5,623 nucleotides of DNA from an uncultured Chloroflexota bacterium (GTDB lineage: Bacteria > Chloroflexota > Dehalococcoidia > UBA2979), in contig CADEHD010000151.1 of assembly GCA_902827055.1 (NCBI GenBank), positions 1 to 5,623 on the forward strand, in the 5' to 3' direction. A program made the translations under genes and the position numbers. Positions 1 to 5,376 of the stretch are shown piece after piece. The notes beneath the pieces are model-generated. The model was given only the letters and a program-made list of their open reading frames with translations. It made no database searches and was not told where the DNA came from. The first letter of the stretch is position 1, and each line of letters opens with the position of its first letter.

Positions 1-2
1 CG

Positions 3-221
3 CTCTCGCTGGAATCCCTGTTCCTCGACGAGGGCTTCGGCTCGCTGGACGCGGCGTCGCTCGACGTCGCGATCGAGGGGCTCGAACGCCTCGCGGGGGG
101 GCGCCGGCTCATCGGCGTGATCTCGCATGTCCCCGAGATCGCCGAGCGCCTGCCCGACCGCATCGACATCGTCAAGGCTCCCGACGGCAGCTCGATCGCC
201 GGGCACGCGGTCGCGCCCTAG
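3..221 (+). CDS. sbcC: SbcC-type exonuclease ATPase subunit, C-terminal end (5' truncated by window edge)
   Basis: Only the last 72 residues are present; the gene runs off the left edge, where a full SbcC would add roughly 900 or more residues. Residues 6-16 read LFLDEGFGSLD, the Walker B motif with its catalytic Glu followed by the D-loop of the SMC/Rad50/SbcC ATPase head. Residues 43-47 (ISHVP) supply the switch His expected about 30 residues later. The next segment (EIAERLPDRIDIVK) matches the usual SbcC ending. In the known family, SbcC pairs with the SbcD nuclease to cleave DNA hairpins and double-strand ends in the cytoplasm; sbcD would be expected upstream, out of view. The stop codon overlaps that of the convergent membrane-protein gene. 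SbcC is preferred over RecF or RecN because of the EGFGSLD wording and the short tail, but Rad50-like relatives cannot be excluded. Confidence 0.88.
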   Translation, partial: LSLESLFLDEGFGSLDAASLDVAIEGLERLAGGRRLIGVISHVPEIAERLPDRIDIVKAPDGSSIAGHAVAP

Positions 222-226
222 GCGCG
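212..226. terminator. Short GC-only hairpin centred on the overlapping stop codons
   Basis: The arms CGCGCC (212-217) and GGCGCG (221-226) are perfectly complementary around a three-base loop, CTA (218-220). The loop and next base form CTAG, which holds both the plus-strand stop (219-221) and the minus-strand stop (218-220). A symmetric hairpin at a convergent gene junction could work as a bidirectional terminator. No T-tract is seen on either side, and a 6-bp stem with a 3-base loop is marginal, so the role is inferred. Confidence 0.4.
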
Positions 227-637
227 CCGTCCCCGCGCAGAGCCGGTCACGAGCTGCGCCACGAGCGAGACGGCCGAGATCACAAGGGCCCCGCCCAGCG
301 CGGACCAGAAACTGCCGACGCGAAACGCCAGCCCGAGCTGGCCAGCGGTCCACGCCGCGGCCTCCAGCATGAGCGCGTTGACGACGATGACGAACAGCCC
401 AAACGTGACCGCGACGAGGCAGCATGACAGGAACAACGCGATCGGCCGGAGCAGCATGTTCACGATCGCGAAGATGGCGGTGCCCGCGAGCAACGACTGC
501 CAGTCGCCAATTTCGATGCCGGGGACGATCGCGGACGCGAGGAAGAGCCCCGCGGCGTTGATGACGAAGCGTATGGCATACCCCGCCAGGGTCGGTGGCG
601 CGGGCTCGGGATACCGATAGACGAACACCTGGCGCAT
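218..637 (-). CDS. Phage holin family IV-type (4-TM) small membrane protein
   Basis: This 139-residue hydrophobic protein has the layout of the Phage_holin_4_2 family (PF04020, the mycobacterial 4-TM holin-like group). Four membrane segments lie at about residues 17-38, 48-68, 70-91 and 107-130. Family-typical patterns are visible: G-T-A-I-F-A-I-V-N-M-L-L-R-P at 52-65 and T-F-G-L-F-V-I-V-V-N-A at 78-88. Despite the name, members are usually ordinary chromosomal inner-membrane proteins of unknown function, and nothing phage-like lies nearby. The ATG at 635-637 is used; only a weak purine run (GGGCGG, 641-646) precedes it, and a GTG three codons later is an alternative. It converges with sbcC with overlapping stops, and is divergent from the Yip1-like gene across about 80 bp. 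Confidence 0.82.
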   Translation of the reverse strand: MRQVFVYRYPEPAPPTLAGYAIRFVINAAGLFLASAIVPGIEIGDWQSLLAGTAIFAIVNMLLRPIALFLSCCLVAVTFGLFVIVVNALMLEAAAWTAGQLGLAFRVGSFWSALGGALVISAVSLVAQLVTGSARGRRA

Positions 638-702
638 GTGCCGCCCGTCGAGTGACTGCCAGTCTCGCTACGTGGACAGAGTACGCTGACGGCGCGTGGC
701 AC

Positions 703-710
703 GAGGAGGA
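703..710 (+). promoter_or_regulatory. Strong Shine-Dalgarno deciding a TTG start
   Basis: GAGGAGGA lies six bases before the TTG at 717-719, an ideal spacing. The in-frame GTG at 696 would start before this site and has only a poor purine run well upstream of it. The motif therefore favours TTG over GTG. Confidence 0.7.
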
Positions 711-716
711 CCTGCG

Positions 717-1256
717 TTGACGACTTCGGACGGCAGCGAGTCACTCGTGCGGCGCGCTGTTCGAGCGGCACGACTCGACCCCACCGTGTATCGCGAGGTC
801 GCGGTGGACCCGCGCGCCACGGCGCAGGCGTTCCTCCTCGTGATGCTCGTCGGGATCGTCGGGAGCCTGGGCGCGATCGCCCTCGGCACCGAGATCGCCA
901 TCGCCTCAGCAGTGCTCGCCCCGCTCGCATGGCTGCTGATGGCGGCGCTCGCCCAGATCGTGGTGACGCGAGTCATGGGCGCGGATCGCACCGATGCGTG
1001 GCAGCGCGCCGCACGCGCACTGGGGTTCGCGCACGCGCCCGCGCTCCTCGGTGTCGTCGTCCTGGTCCCGTTCGTGGGACCGCTGTTGCTCCTCGCGATC
1101 GCGGTGTGGCGCCTTGCCGCGATGCTGGTGGCGCTCCGTGCCGCGTTCGACCTGTCGGCGGGGCAGGCCGTGATGACGCTCCTGCTCACCTTCGTGACCC
1201 TGGGGGCCGCCACGTTCGCGCTCACGGCGATCGTGACCCCCGAGGCCGGCAGTTAG
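717..1256 (+). CDS. Yip1-like multi-pass membrane protein
   Basis: The product is 179 residues from TTG 717, or 186 from GTG 696. After a charged N-terminus (residues 10-36, with LDPTVYREVAVDP) come about five hydrophobic stretches, at roughly 37-58, 60-80, 103-123, 124-140 and 152-172. The L-x-P-x-x-Y-R-E-V-x-x-D start, a central A-L-G-F-A-H-A-P-A-L-L and a W-R-L-A-A-M-L-V-A-L-R-A-A-F segment recall bacterial members of the Yip1 domain family (PF04893), in which the central stretch resembles GYA-x-x-P. Bacterial Yip1-like proteins are inner-membrane proteins with no assigned reaction. Third codon positions are almost all G or C. The stop (1254-1256) directly abuts the stop of the convergent oxidoreductase gene. 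Family assignment is by pattern only; the general call of integral membrane protein is safe. Confidence 0.75.
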   Translation: MTTSDGSESLVRRAVRAARLDPTVYREVAVDPRATAQAFLLVMLVGIVGSLGAIALGTEIAIASAVLAPLAWLLMAALAQIVVTRVMGADRTDAWQRAARALGFAHAPALLGVVVLVPFVGPLLLLAIAVWRLAAMLVALRAAFDLSAGQAVMTLLLTFVTLGAATFALTAIVTPEAGS

Positions 1257-2294
1257 CTAGACGTCGGCGAGCGCCACCCGCGCCCCGCTGTGCCACGAGC
1301 GCCACACGGCGTCCGTGAACTGCATGTATGCGAGCCCATCCTCGAAGTTGGTCAGCTCCACGGGCTTGCCTTCGCGAATCGACGCCACGAAGTCGGCCTC
1401 CACCGTCCACTCGCCAGCGGTCCCGGCGTCCGGCTCAAGCGGTGTCGCGGTGCCGCCCAGCGGCGCGAGGCTCATCGTGTCCCCCTGCCGCCAGTGCAGC
1501 GACCCGCGCGTGCCGTAGATGGCGACGCCACTCGCGTCCATGGGGTTCGGCAGGACGGTACTGAGGCGATAGATCGCGCGCGCACCGTTCGTCATCCGCG
1601 CCAGCACGCCGAGGCTGTCCGGGATGTCGAGGGCGACGCTCTGCCCGGTCTCGCCATCGACGCGCGCCGTGACGTACGTCGCGGCGTCGGCGAGCACGTA
1701 CTCGGTCGTGCCCAGCCAGCGATGCACCATCTCGGCGAGGATCCCGAGGAACATCGTGTTGGTGCCGGAGTAGCGATGCTGCTCGCGCCAGTGGAGCGGC
1801 GCCGCGTTGAGGCTGTTGCCGTTCAGTAGCGCGGCGTGCACTTCGCGAATCTCGCCCAGCGCCCCCTCCTGGACGAGGCGCCGAATGGTGCGCCAGCTCT
1901 TGAAGTCGAACGGTGCCGGCACGAGCTGGGCCACGAGGTCCGGGTGAGCCTTCGCGGCCTCGAGCATCGCGCGCGCCTCGGCGGCGTCCATCGCCATTCG
2001 CGCCTCGCACAGCACGTGCTTCCCGGACTCGAGCGCGCGCACGACGAACTCGCGATGCCGATACGGCCACGTGCCGATGCACACGGCGTCGATGTCGTCG
2101 GCCTCGAAGATCGCCGCGGGGTCGTCTGTCACGCGATCGATGCCGAGCTGGTCAGCGACGCGGTGGCCGCTCTCCAGCGACCGATTACACACGGCCGCCA
2201 GGTGCACGCCCTCGACGGCGGCCAGCCCCGGAATGTGCCGCAGCCGCGTGTTCGCCCCTGCACCGATGAAGCCCACCCGCAGCGGCTGTGCCAT
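1257..2294 (-). CDS. Gfo/Idh/MocA family NAD(P)-dependent oxidoreductase with altered EKP motif
   Basis: The 345-residue product has the usual family length. Residues 5-24 (L-R-V-G-F-I-G-A-G-A-N) form the Rossmann NAD(P)-binding loop. Residues 66-80 (DDIDAVCIGTWPYRH) match the family's conserved 'DAV-x-I-x-T-P-x-x-x-H' region. GKHVLCEARMAM at 91-102 is where most members read GKHVLCEKPLA, so the cofactor- and substrate-contacting Lys is replaced by Ala98 and the Pro by Arg99. The alpha/beta C-terminal domain follows, with a candidate catalytic His at 191 (EMVHRWLG). Members oxidise or reduce sugars, inositols or related cyclic substrates in the cytoplasm; the substrate cannot be read here. 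The ATG at 2292-2294 is preferred over ATGs at 2325-2330 because it fits the family N-terminus and follows GGGGGA. It is divergent from the regulator gene, which might control it, but that is only inference. Confidence 0.9.
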   Translation of the reverse strand: MAQPLRVGFIGAGANTRLRHIPGLAAVEGVHLAAVCNRSLESGHRVADQLGIDRVTDDPAAIFEADDIDAVCIGTWPYRHREFVVRALESGKHVLCEARMAMDAAEARAMLEAAKAHPDLVAQLVPAPFDFKSWRTIRRLVQEGALGEIREVHAALLNGNSLNAAPLHWREQHRYSGTNTMFLGILAEMVHRWLGTTEYVLADAATYVTARVDGETGQSVALDIPDSLGVLARMTNGARAIYRLSTVLPNPMDASGVAIYGTRGSLHWRQGDTMSLAPLGGTATPLEPDAGTAGEWTVEADFVASIREGKPVELTNFEDGLAYMQFTDAVWRSWHSGARVALADV

Positions 2295-2297
2295 GCG

Positions 2298-2303
2298 TCC
2301 CCC
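2298..2303 (-). promoter_or_regulatory. Ribosome binding site supporting the internal ATG of the oxidoreductase
   Basis: On the minus strand GGGGGA precedes ATG 2294-2292 by three bases, a little closer than usual. The upstream in-frame ATG pair (2325-2330) has no comparable purine run, and the extra 12 residues do not fit the family. Confidence 0.45.
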
Positions 2304-2414
2304 AATCGTCCGCTTCAGAGGGCGCATCATCCGGCTTTGCGGTTATGCCCACAACTCGCGCTCGATGCCCGCTTGCTCGTCGAGGCGGGGACCAGGGGCG
2401 GTGGACGGCGGGCG

Positions 2415-2420
2415 TACACT
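2415..2420 (+). promoter_or_regulatory. Possible -10 box of a leaderless transcript
   Basis: TACACT ends six bases before the GTG start at 2427. This is the spacing expected if transcription begins at or next to the start codon. No Shine-Dalgarno sequence is visible before GTG 2427, and no clear -35 box lies about 17 bp upstream. The reading rests on position and consensus only. Confidence 0.35.
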
Positions 2421-2426
2421 GGCCAG

Positions 2427-3125
2427 GTGAGAGCACTCCTTGTCGCCCTCGACCTCCCGACCGCCAGCGACATCGGCGCTGCACTTGAGCAGGCGTGGCC
2501 GGGCTCAGTTGTCTCACTCGCCGCCACCATCGACGACGCTCGGGCGTTCCTTGAGCGCGAGCACGTGGACGTGGTCCTGCTGGGCGGTTCGGCCGCCGAC
2601 GGCGGGCTGCAACTGTGCGCGGATGTCTGCGACTCGGCACCCGTCCCGGTGTTGCTCGTCATGGAACGGCGCGGGCTCGTCGACCGCGTGCGCGCCGCGC
2701 AGCTGGGCATCCAGGGCGTGCTCTGGCGCCCGCTGACGCCTCGGGCGGTGGCCGCCGGTGTTCGCGCGGTCCTCAGCGCCCCGGCAACCCCGAGTGACCC
2801 GGCCGGAACGTTTGCCGCAGGGCCGCTGCATGTCGACTACGAGTCGCGCGCGGTGACGGTCGATGGTCGTGTGATAGATCTGACGGCGACTGAGTACCGA
2901 CTGCTATATCACCTCACACGCAACGCCAACTCGGTGCTAGCCTACGAGACCCTGCTCGCCAAGGTCTGGGGGCGGCGACATGTCGCGGATCGCGAGATGC
3001 TGAAGGTCCACATCGACCGTCTCACTCTCAAGATTCCCGGGGGCGGGCAAGGCCAACACGCCATCGTGAAGCACGCTGGGCTCGGGGTCGTACTTCGCGT
3101 GTCCATCAGCCGAGTCGGGGGCTAA
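2427..3125 (+). CDS. OmpR-type winged-helix regulator with degenerate (pseudo) receiver domain
   Basis: The product is 232 residues from GTG 2427, the usual OmpR/PhoB-type size. Residues 1-117 follow the receiver fold, but its active site is gone. The strand that normally ends in the phosphoacceptor Asp reads DVVLLGG, with Gly at 53. The switch Thr/Ser position is Met79 (VLLVMER). The conserved Lys before Pro is Arg101 (VLWRPLTP). The N-terminal acidic pair is reduced to Asp9. Residues 132-225 form an intact Trans_reg_C winged helix: LTATEYRLLYHL at 152-163, LLAKVWG at 176-182, and KVHIDRLTLKI at 193-203 (recognition-helix region). It probably binds DNA as a regulator without His-kinase phosphorylation, perhaps through a ligand or constitutively. 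No kinase gene is adjacent. The open frame extends far upstream, but that part is antisense to the oxidoreductase gene and is not coding-like. Confidence 0.85.
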   Translation: MRALLVALDLPTASDIGAALEQAWPGSVVSLAATIDDARAFLEREHVDVVLLGGSAADGGLQLCADVCDSAPVPVLLVMERRGLVDRVRAAQLGIQGVLWRPLTPRAVAAGVRAVLSAPATPSDPAGTFAAGPLHVDYESRAVTVDGRVIDLTATEYRLLYHLTRNANSVLAYETLLAKVWGRRHVADREMLKVHIDRLTLKIPGGGQGQHAIVKHAGLGVVLRVSISRVGG

Positions 3126-3183
3126 TCGCCGAACGGGGGTTACACACGTGACATCGCGCCCGCAGGGGGGGCAGGACCCCGTT

Positions 3184-3226
3184 GAGATGGTCTCGAGATG
3201 GATCGAGGGAGACCGAGCGCCATCTC
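3184..3226. terminator. Bulged stem-loop between the regulator and the beta-helix remnant
   Basis: GAGATGGTCTC (3184-3194) pairs with GAGACC (3209-3214) and then ATCTC (3222-3226), giving 11 bp interrupted by one seven-base bulge, with a 14-base loop. It lies 24 bases past the minus-strand stop at 3250 and 59 bases past the regulator stop at 3125, so it could serve either gene. No T-tract follows on either strand. Confidence 0.4.
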
Positions 3227-3249
3227 AGACTGTGCTTCGTGCACTTGGC

Positions 3250-3384
3250 TCAGTTCTCATCGCGGTCGCCGACGAAGGTGCAGCCGACGACCGTCAATTG
3301 CGAGGCGACGAGCATCACCCCCGCGCTCGAGCCACCGGGCTTGCCCCCGGTGCTGCCGAGGCCCGCGCGCCCGCCGCTGGACGC
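3250..3384 (-). pseudogene. C-terminal remnant of a Gly-rich, beta-helix-like secreted protein
   Basis: Forty-four residues ending in TGA (3250-3252) read like a real protein. A Gly/Ser-rich stretch (GSTGGKPGGSSAG) is followed by VMLVASQLTVVGCTFVGD, the strand-turn pattern of right-handed parallel beta-helix proteins, and a charged end. By hand count 41 of 44 codons end in G or C, far better than the plus-strand frames over the same bases. Beyond about 3384 the frame loses this character and becomes Arg/Pro-rich shadow, so the 5' part is missing. No start codon belongs to it. It is on the same strand as the secreted-protein genes to the right and may have been one of that type. A stem-loop lies just past its stop. 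The protein family is inferred from pattern alone. Confidence 0.45.
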
Positions 3385-3389
3385 TGGAC
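3376..3389. repeat. 7-bp tandem duplication at the junction of two gene remnants
   Basis: GCTGGAC occurs twice in direct succession (3376-3382 and 3383-3389). It falls exactly where the coding character switches from the minus-strand remnant to the plus-strand remnant, and may mark the joining point. Confidence 0.5.
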
Positions 3390-3527
3390 GCGCTCGAGGA
3401 TGCGCTCGCTCGCGTCGACGAGGACGGGGCCGACCCCGTGCCACTCGCCGCGCGCGCCGCAACTCGGCTGCGCGAGCTGGGGCACGCCAACGAAGCCGAC
3501 GATCTCGTCGAGCGCTCGGCGCGGTGA
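3384..3527 (+). pseudogene. C-terminal remnant of an unrecognised plus-strand gene
   Basis: From 3384 to the TGA at 3525-3527 the frame encodes 47 residues of charged, amphipathic, helix-forming protein (LDALEDALARVDEDGADP, then LAARAATRLRELGHANEADD). By hand count 40 of 47 codons end in G or C. Upstream of about 3380 the same frame turns Arg/Cys/Ser-rich and is not coding-like, and no plausible start lies near the beginning of the good segment. A perfect hairpin begins on the base after the stop, as expected for a genuine gene end. I do not recognise the protein. It could alternatively be a very short gene with an unusual start, but the abrupt loss of coding character favours a truncated 3' end. 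Confidence 0.4.
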
Positions 3528-3553
3528 CCTGCGGGATCGTCGCGACCCGCAGG
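3528..3553 (+). terminator. Perfect GC-rich hairpin immediately after the stop at 3527
   Basis: CCTGCGGG (3528-3535) and CCCGCAGG (3546-3553) form a perfect 8-bp stem with a ten-base loop that can pair further (TCG with CGA). It starts on the base after TGA 3525-3527 and is followed by TTCCC, only a weak T-run. Position and strength suggest transcription termination for the plus-strand remnant. Confidence 0.55.
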
Positions 3554-3626
3554 TTCCCATGCTCAGATCCTTGGCTCGGTCGTCGGGTGGACCGCCGGGG
3601 CGCCTCCACCGACCCTGGTCTCGATC

Positions 3627-3664
3627 CGCGGGTGAGCTCGCTGGGTGGCTTGGCTCACGCCGCG
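3627..3664 (-). terminator. Terminator-like hairpin after the 426-residue secreted protein gene
   Basis: CGCGGGTGAGC (3627-3637) pairs with GCTCAC (3653-3658) and CCGCG (3660-3664), with G3659 bulged. This gives an 11-bp GC-rich stem with a 15-base loop. On the minus strand it begins nine bases after the TAA at 3674-3676. No T-tract follows. Confidence 0.55.
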
Positions 3665-3673
3665 TTCGGTTCG

Positions 3674-4954
3674 TTACGGAGCAACCAGGAACTCGTGCGC
3701 GTCGGAAAGGCTGGTGGTTTGGTTCGACGTGCTCAGGGGGTCGCGATACCAGAACTGCGACTGCACCAGGGCGCCGGCGCCCGGGTTCTTCAACGGCTTC
3801 GGACACGTCGCGCACCAGAGTGCGTTCAGGTCCTGGGTGATCGAGCCGTCGCAGAGGCCAGCGGTCCCCGAGCCCAGGAGTAGACCACCGCGGAAGACGG
3901 GCGGAACGACGCACTGGAAGCTCGTGCCGTTGCCCCACCGGTTGGCCTGGCGTCCGTTGGTGCTGAAGAAGAAGAGGCCGTCCTTCTGGCCTTCGACACC
4001 GGCGGCGATCAGGTCGAAGCCCGAGCTTGCCGTGGCGCTGGCGGTTCCGCTGGAGCTCAGGATCGCCTGGCAGCCGCCAGCCGACGTGCCAGCAGTGCAG
4101 TAGTTCACCGCGCAGAGCGCCGTGCCGGGCCCGCTGGTCCGGGTCCGGAAGATCGCCACCGGGATGGAGATGGCGTCTCCGCTCTCGGCGATCTCGAGGG
4201 TCGCGGCGGTCTCCCCACCGCTGAAGGAGCTCGAGACGTCGTAGTCTTCGAACTCGAATGGCGTGCTGGCGGGGTCACAGCAGTCGAGGCTGGCCCCTTC
4301 GAAGAAGTACTGTTCGTTCTGGCCCAGGCTGCCGCCCATGACGAGGAAACTCAGCCTGGCTTCCGGCGCAGCGGTACCGTCGACTGTGAAGCCGCCGAAC
4401 TGGGCGGGGGGACAGGTGCAGATGCTGTTGGCGGTCCAGTTGCCGTCGCTGAGGTCGACGCGCAGGCCCGGGTTGTAGCCCTCGTGCAGCTCGATCTGGT
4501 AGGTGCTGTCGAGGTTGCAGTCTCGGTAGATGACCACCAGCCCCGCGCCGGTGTTGATGCCTCCGCTGACGGTGTACGCGTACGTTCCGTTCCCGGGGAC
4601 GGTCACGTTCGTGGCATAGGATCGACCATGCGCACTAGCAGTGGTCCCGGTTCCGAAACCGATCAGAACGGGGTTGATGGAGGTGCCATTGAACGTCGCG
4701 GAGGTCACGGTGCTTCCAACGCTGGCCTCGCAGAAGAAGCGGGCATTCAACACCGTGGCCCCGGCGGGAATGCCGGACACGACCAAGACCCCCCCTGCCG
4801 CCGGACCGTCGAAGCTCGCGGCGACGACGTAGTCGAGCTGTCCCGAAACCGAAGCCGAGGGACAGAGCTGGTTGAAGCTGCACTGTGCAGCGAGAGGGGG
4901 TCCCGGCGTGAGGATGCCGAGGGCGACGAAGAGGACCCGGATGCGCGTCAGCAT
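3674..4954 (-). CDS. Secreted DUF3344-like protein with a repeated C-terminal module
   Basis: The product is 426 residues. Residues 1-23 form a signal peptide (Arg4/Arg6, hydrophobic core, ending P-P-L-A-A), with signal peptidase I cleavage likely before Gln24. Residues about 40-275 are a Gly/Thr/Ser-rich beta-sandwich region. They include a V-x-G-I-P-A-G-A-T-V strand and G-L-V-V-I-Y-R-D followed by Y-Q-I-E-L-H-E-G, which resemble DUF3344-type surface proteins (PF11824), a tentative link. Residues 285-426 form a second module: YCTAGTS, GVEGQKDGLFFF, NGRQANRWGNGTS and QCVVPPV, ending in WYRDPLSTSNQTTSLSD. Its last 65 residues recur in the gene at the right edge. Many cysteines suggest disulfides and export from the cytoplasm. 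ATG 4952-4954 is supported by AGGAA (4962-4966) seven bases upstream. No catalytic motif is seen; a structural or surface role is inferred. Confidence 0.85.
   Translation of the reverse strand: MLTRIRVLFVALGILTPGPPLAAQCSFNQLCPSASVSGQLDYVVAASFDGPAAGGVLVVSGIPAGATVLNARFFCEASVGSTVTSATFNGTSINPVLIGFGTGTTASAHGRSYATNVTVPGNGTYAYTVSGGINTGAGLVVIYRDCNLDSTYQIELHEGYNPGLRVDLSDGNWTANSICTCPPAQFGGFTVDGTAAPEARLSFLVMGGSLGQNEQYFFEGASLDCCDPASTPFEFEDYDVSSSFSGGETAATLEIAESGDAISIPVAIFRTRTSGPGTALCAVNYCTAGTSAGGCQAILSSSGTASATASSGFDLIAAGVEGQKDGLFFFSTNGRQANRWGNGTSFQCVVPPVFRGGLLLGSGTAGLCDGSITQDLNALWCATCPKPLKNPGAGALVQSQFWYRDPLSTSNQTTSLSDAHEFLVAP
3677..3874 (-). repeat. C-terminal tail, copy 1 of 2 (SGTxGxCDGS...WYRDPL...SD)
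   Basis: The last 66 residues of the 426-residue protein (361-426) align along their whole length with the tail of the right-edge gene. Shared elements are SGTxGxCDGS, DLNAxW, a P-x-x-K/P-K region, WYRDPLxTSNQTTSLSD and a final F-x-V-x-P; the alignment needs a two-residue gap. The DNA is also similar around the WYRDP region (about 3716-3759 against 5478-5521). Confidence 0.85.
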
Positions 4955-4961
4955 GGTGCAG

Positions 4962-4966
4962 TTCCT
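4962..4966 (-). promoter_or_regulatory. Ribosome binding site of the secreted protein gene
   Basis: On the minus strand AGGAA lies seven bases before the ATG at 4954-4952. It agrees with the signal peptide starting at that Met. Confidence 0.6.
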
Positions 4967-4994
4967 GACCGGTGGAAGGACGATCTGAAGGACG

Positions 4995-5018
4995 CCCGGT
5001 TGCAGGCTGCAGGCCGGG
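4995..5018 (-). promoter_or_regulatory. Imperfect GC-rich hairpin in the 5' leader of the secreted protein gene
   Basis: CCCGG (4995-4999) pairs with CCGGG (5014-5018), and the inner TGCAG (5001-5005) faces CTGCA (5007-5011) around one central base. Probably only three of the inner pairs form. It sits about 40 bases upstream of ATG 4954 and could affect transcript stability or initiation. A function is not shown. Confidence 0.25.
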
Positions 5019-5376
5019 GACCCCCAGCATCTTCGAGGAGCGATTGGAGTCCGAGTCTAGCCCGCAGTGAGAAGCTCGTGTGGAGCTGCTCTGGGTCTGT
5101 CCCGAGGCTTCCTTCCGCCATCAGAGACCGTTCAGGGGGGAATCCCCCATGGGACAGGCACCACACAGCCGATCGAGCCCGAAGGGCTTTCGGATGCGCG
5201 TGGTCGGTCCGTCGCCGGACGACCGGGACGGCTTCAACCGAATGGTCGAGCGGACACTCGTGCGCTCACCGGCTACGGCGAGCTACGGCGGCACGCCCGC
5301 GTAACGACGGCTCCCGAGCTTCTTCGTCGAGGCCGACCAGGGCCGGATGAAGAGCTCGCTCTCGAGGGCCAGCGAC

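Larger units (their letters stand above)
4955..5376. other. Leader and spacer without a convincing gene
   Basis: This stretch holds the 5' leader of the 426-residue protein gene and the spacer up to the next gene's terminator. On the minus strand there is AGGAA (4962-4966), an imperfect GC-rich hairpin (4995-5018) and a weak -10-like TAGACT (5054-5059) with no matching -35. On the plus strand an ORF of 51 codons (ATG 5149 to TAA 5304) follows a G-run, but its protein (start MGQAPHSRSS) is not recognised and the G-run could pair with the CCCCC next to the ATG. A 9-bp direct repeat, GCTACGGCG, lies at 5272-5280 and 5282-5290. No coding function is claimed. Confidence 0.55.

Noticed and set aside
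218..637. Prophage suggested by the holin-like family
   Set aside because: This four-TM family is widespread on chromosomes outside phages, and no lysin, integrase or structural phage gene is nearby.
1836..2426. Longer N-terminus for the regulator, since the frame stays open back to 1836
   Set aside because: This stretch is antisense to the oxidoreductase, is His/Arg-rich and has no regulator-like sequence. The receiver fold begins at GTG 2427.
3148..3840. A 230-codon plus-strand open frame starting GTG 3148
   Set aside because: Its codon third positions lose G/C preference after about 20 codons, its protein is Arg/Pro-rich, and it overlaps two better-supported remnants and the end of the secreted-protein gene.
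4880..4954. Lipoprotein signal on the secreted protein (Cys25 after L-A-A-Q)
   Set aside because: The residue before the Cys is Gln; a lipobox needs Gly, Ala or Ser there. Signal peptidase I cleavage after A-A fits better.
5272..5290. Direct repeat GCTACGGCG twice, as an operator or start of an array
   Set aside because: Only two 9-bp copies in GC-rich DNA with a 10-base period and no linked promoter; easily chance.
5149..5304. Small 51-codon plus-strand gene
   Set aside because: It has an ATG with a G-run upstream, but the G-run may pair with the adjacent C-run, the protein is unrecognised, and coding character is weak in the first half. Kept only as a note in the spacer entry.
4484..5350. 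A 288-codon plus-strand open frame
   Set aside because: Nearly half of it is antisense to the secreted protein gene, and the remainder is Arg/Ser/Gly-rich with no recognisable domain. It is a high-GC shadow frame.
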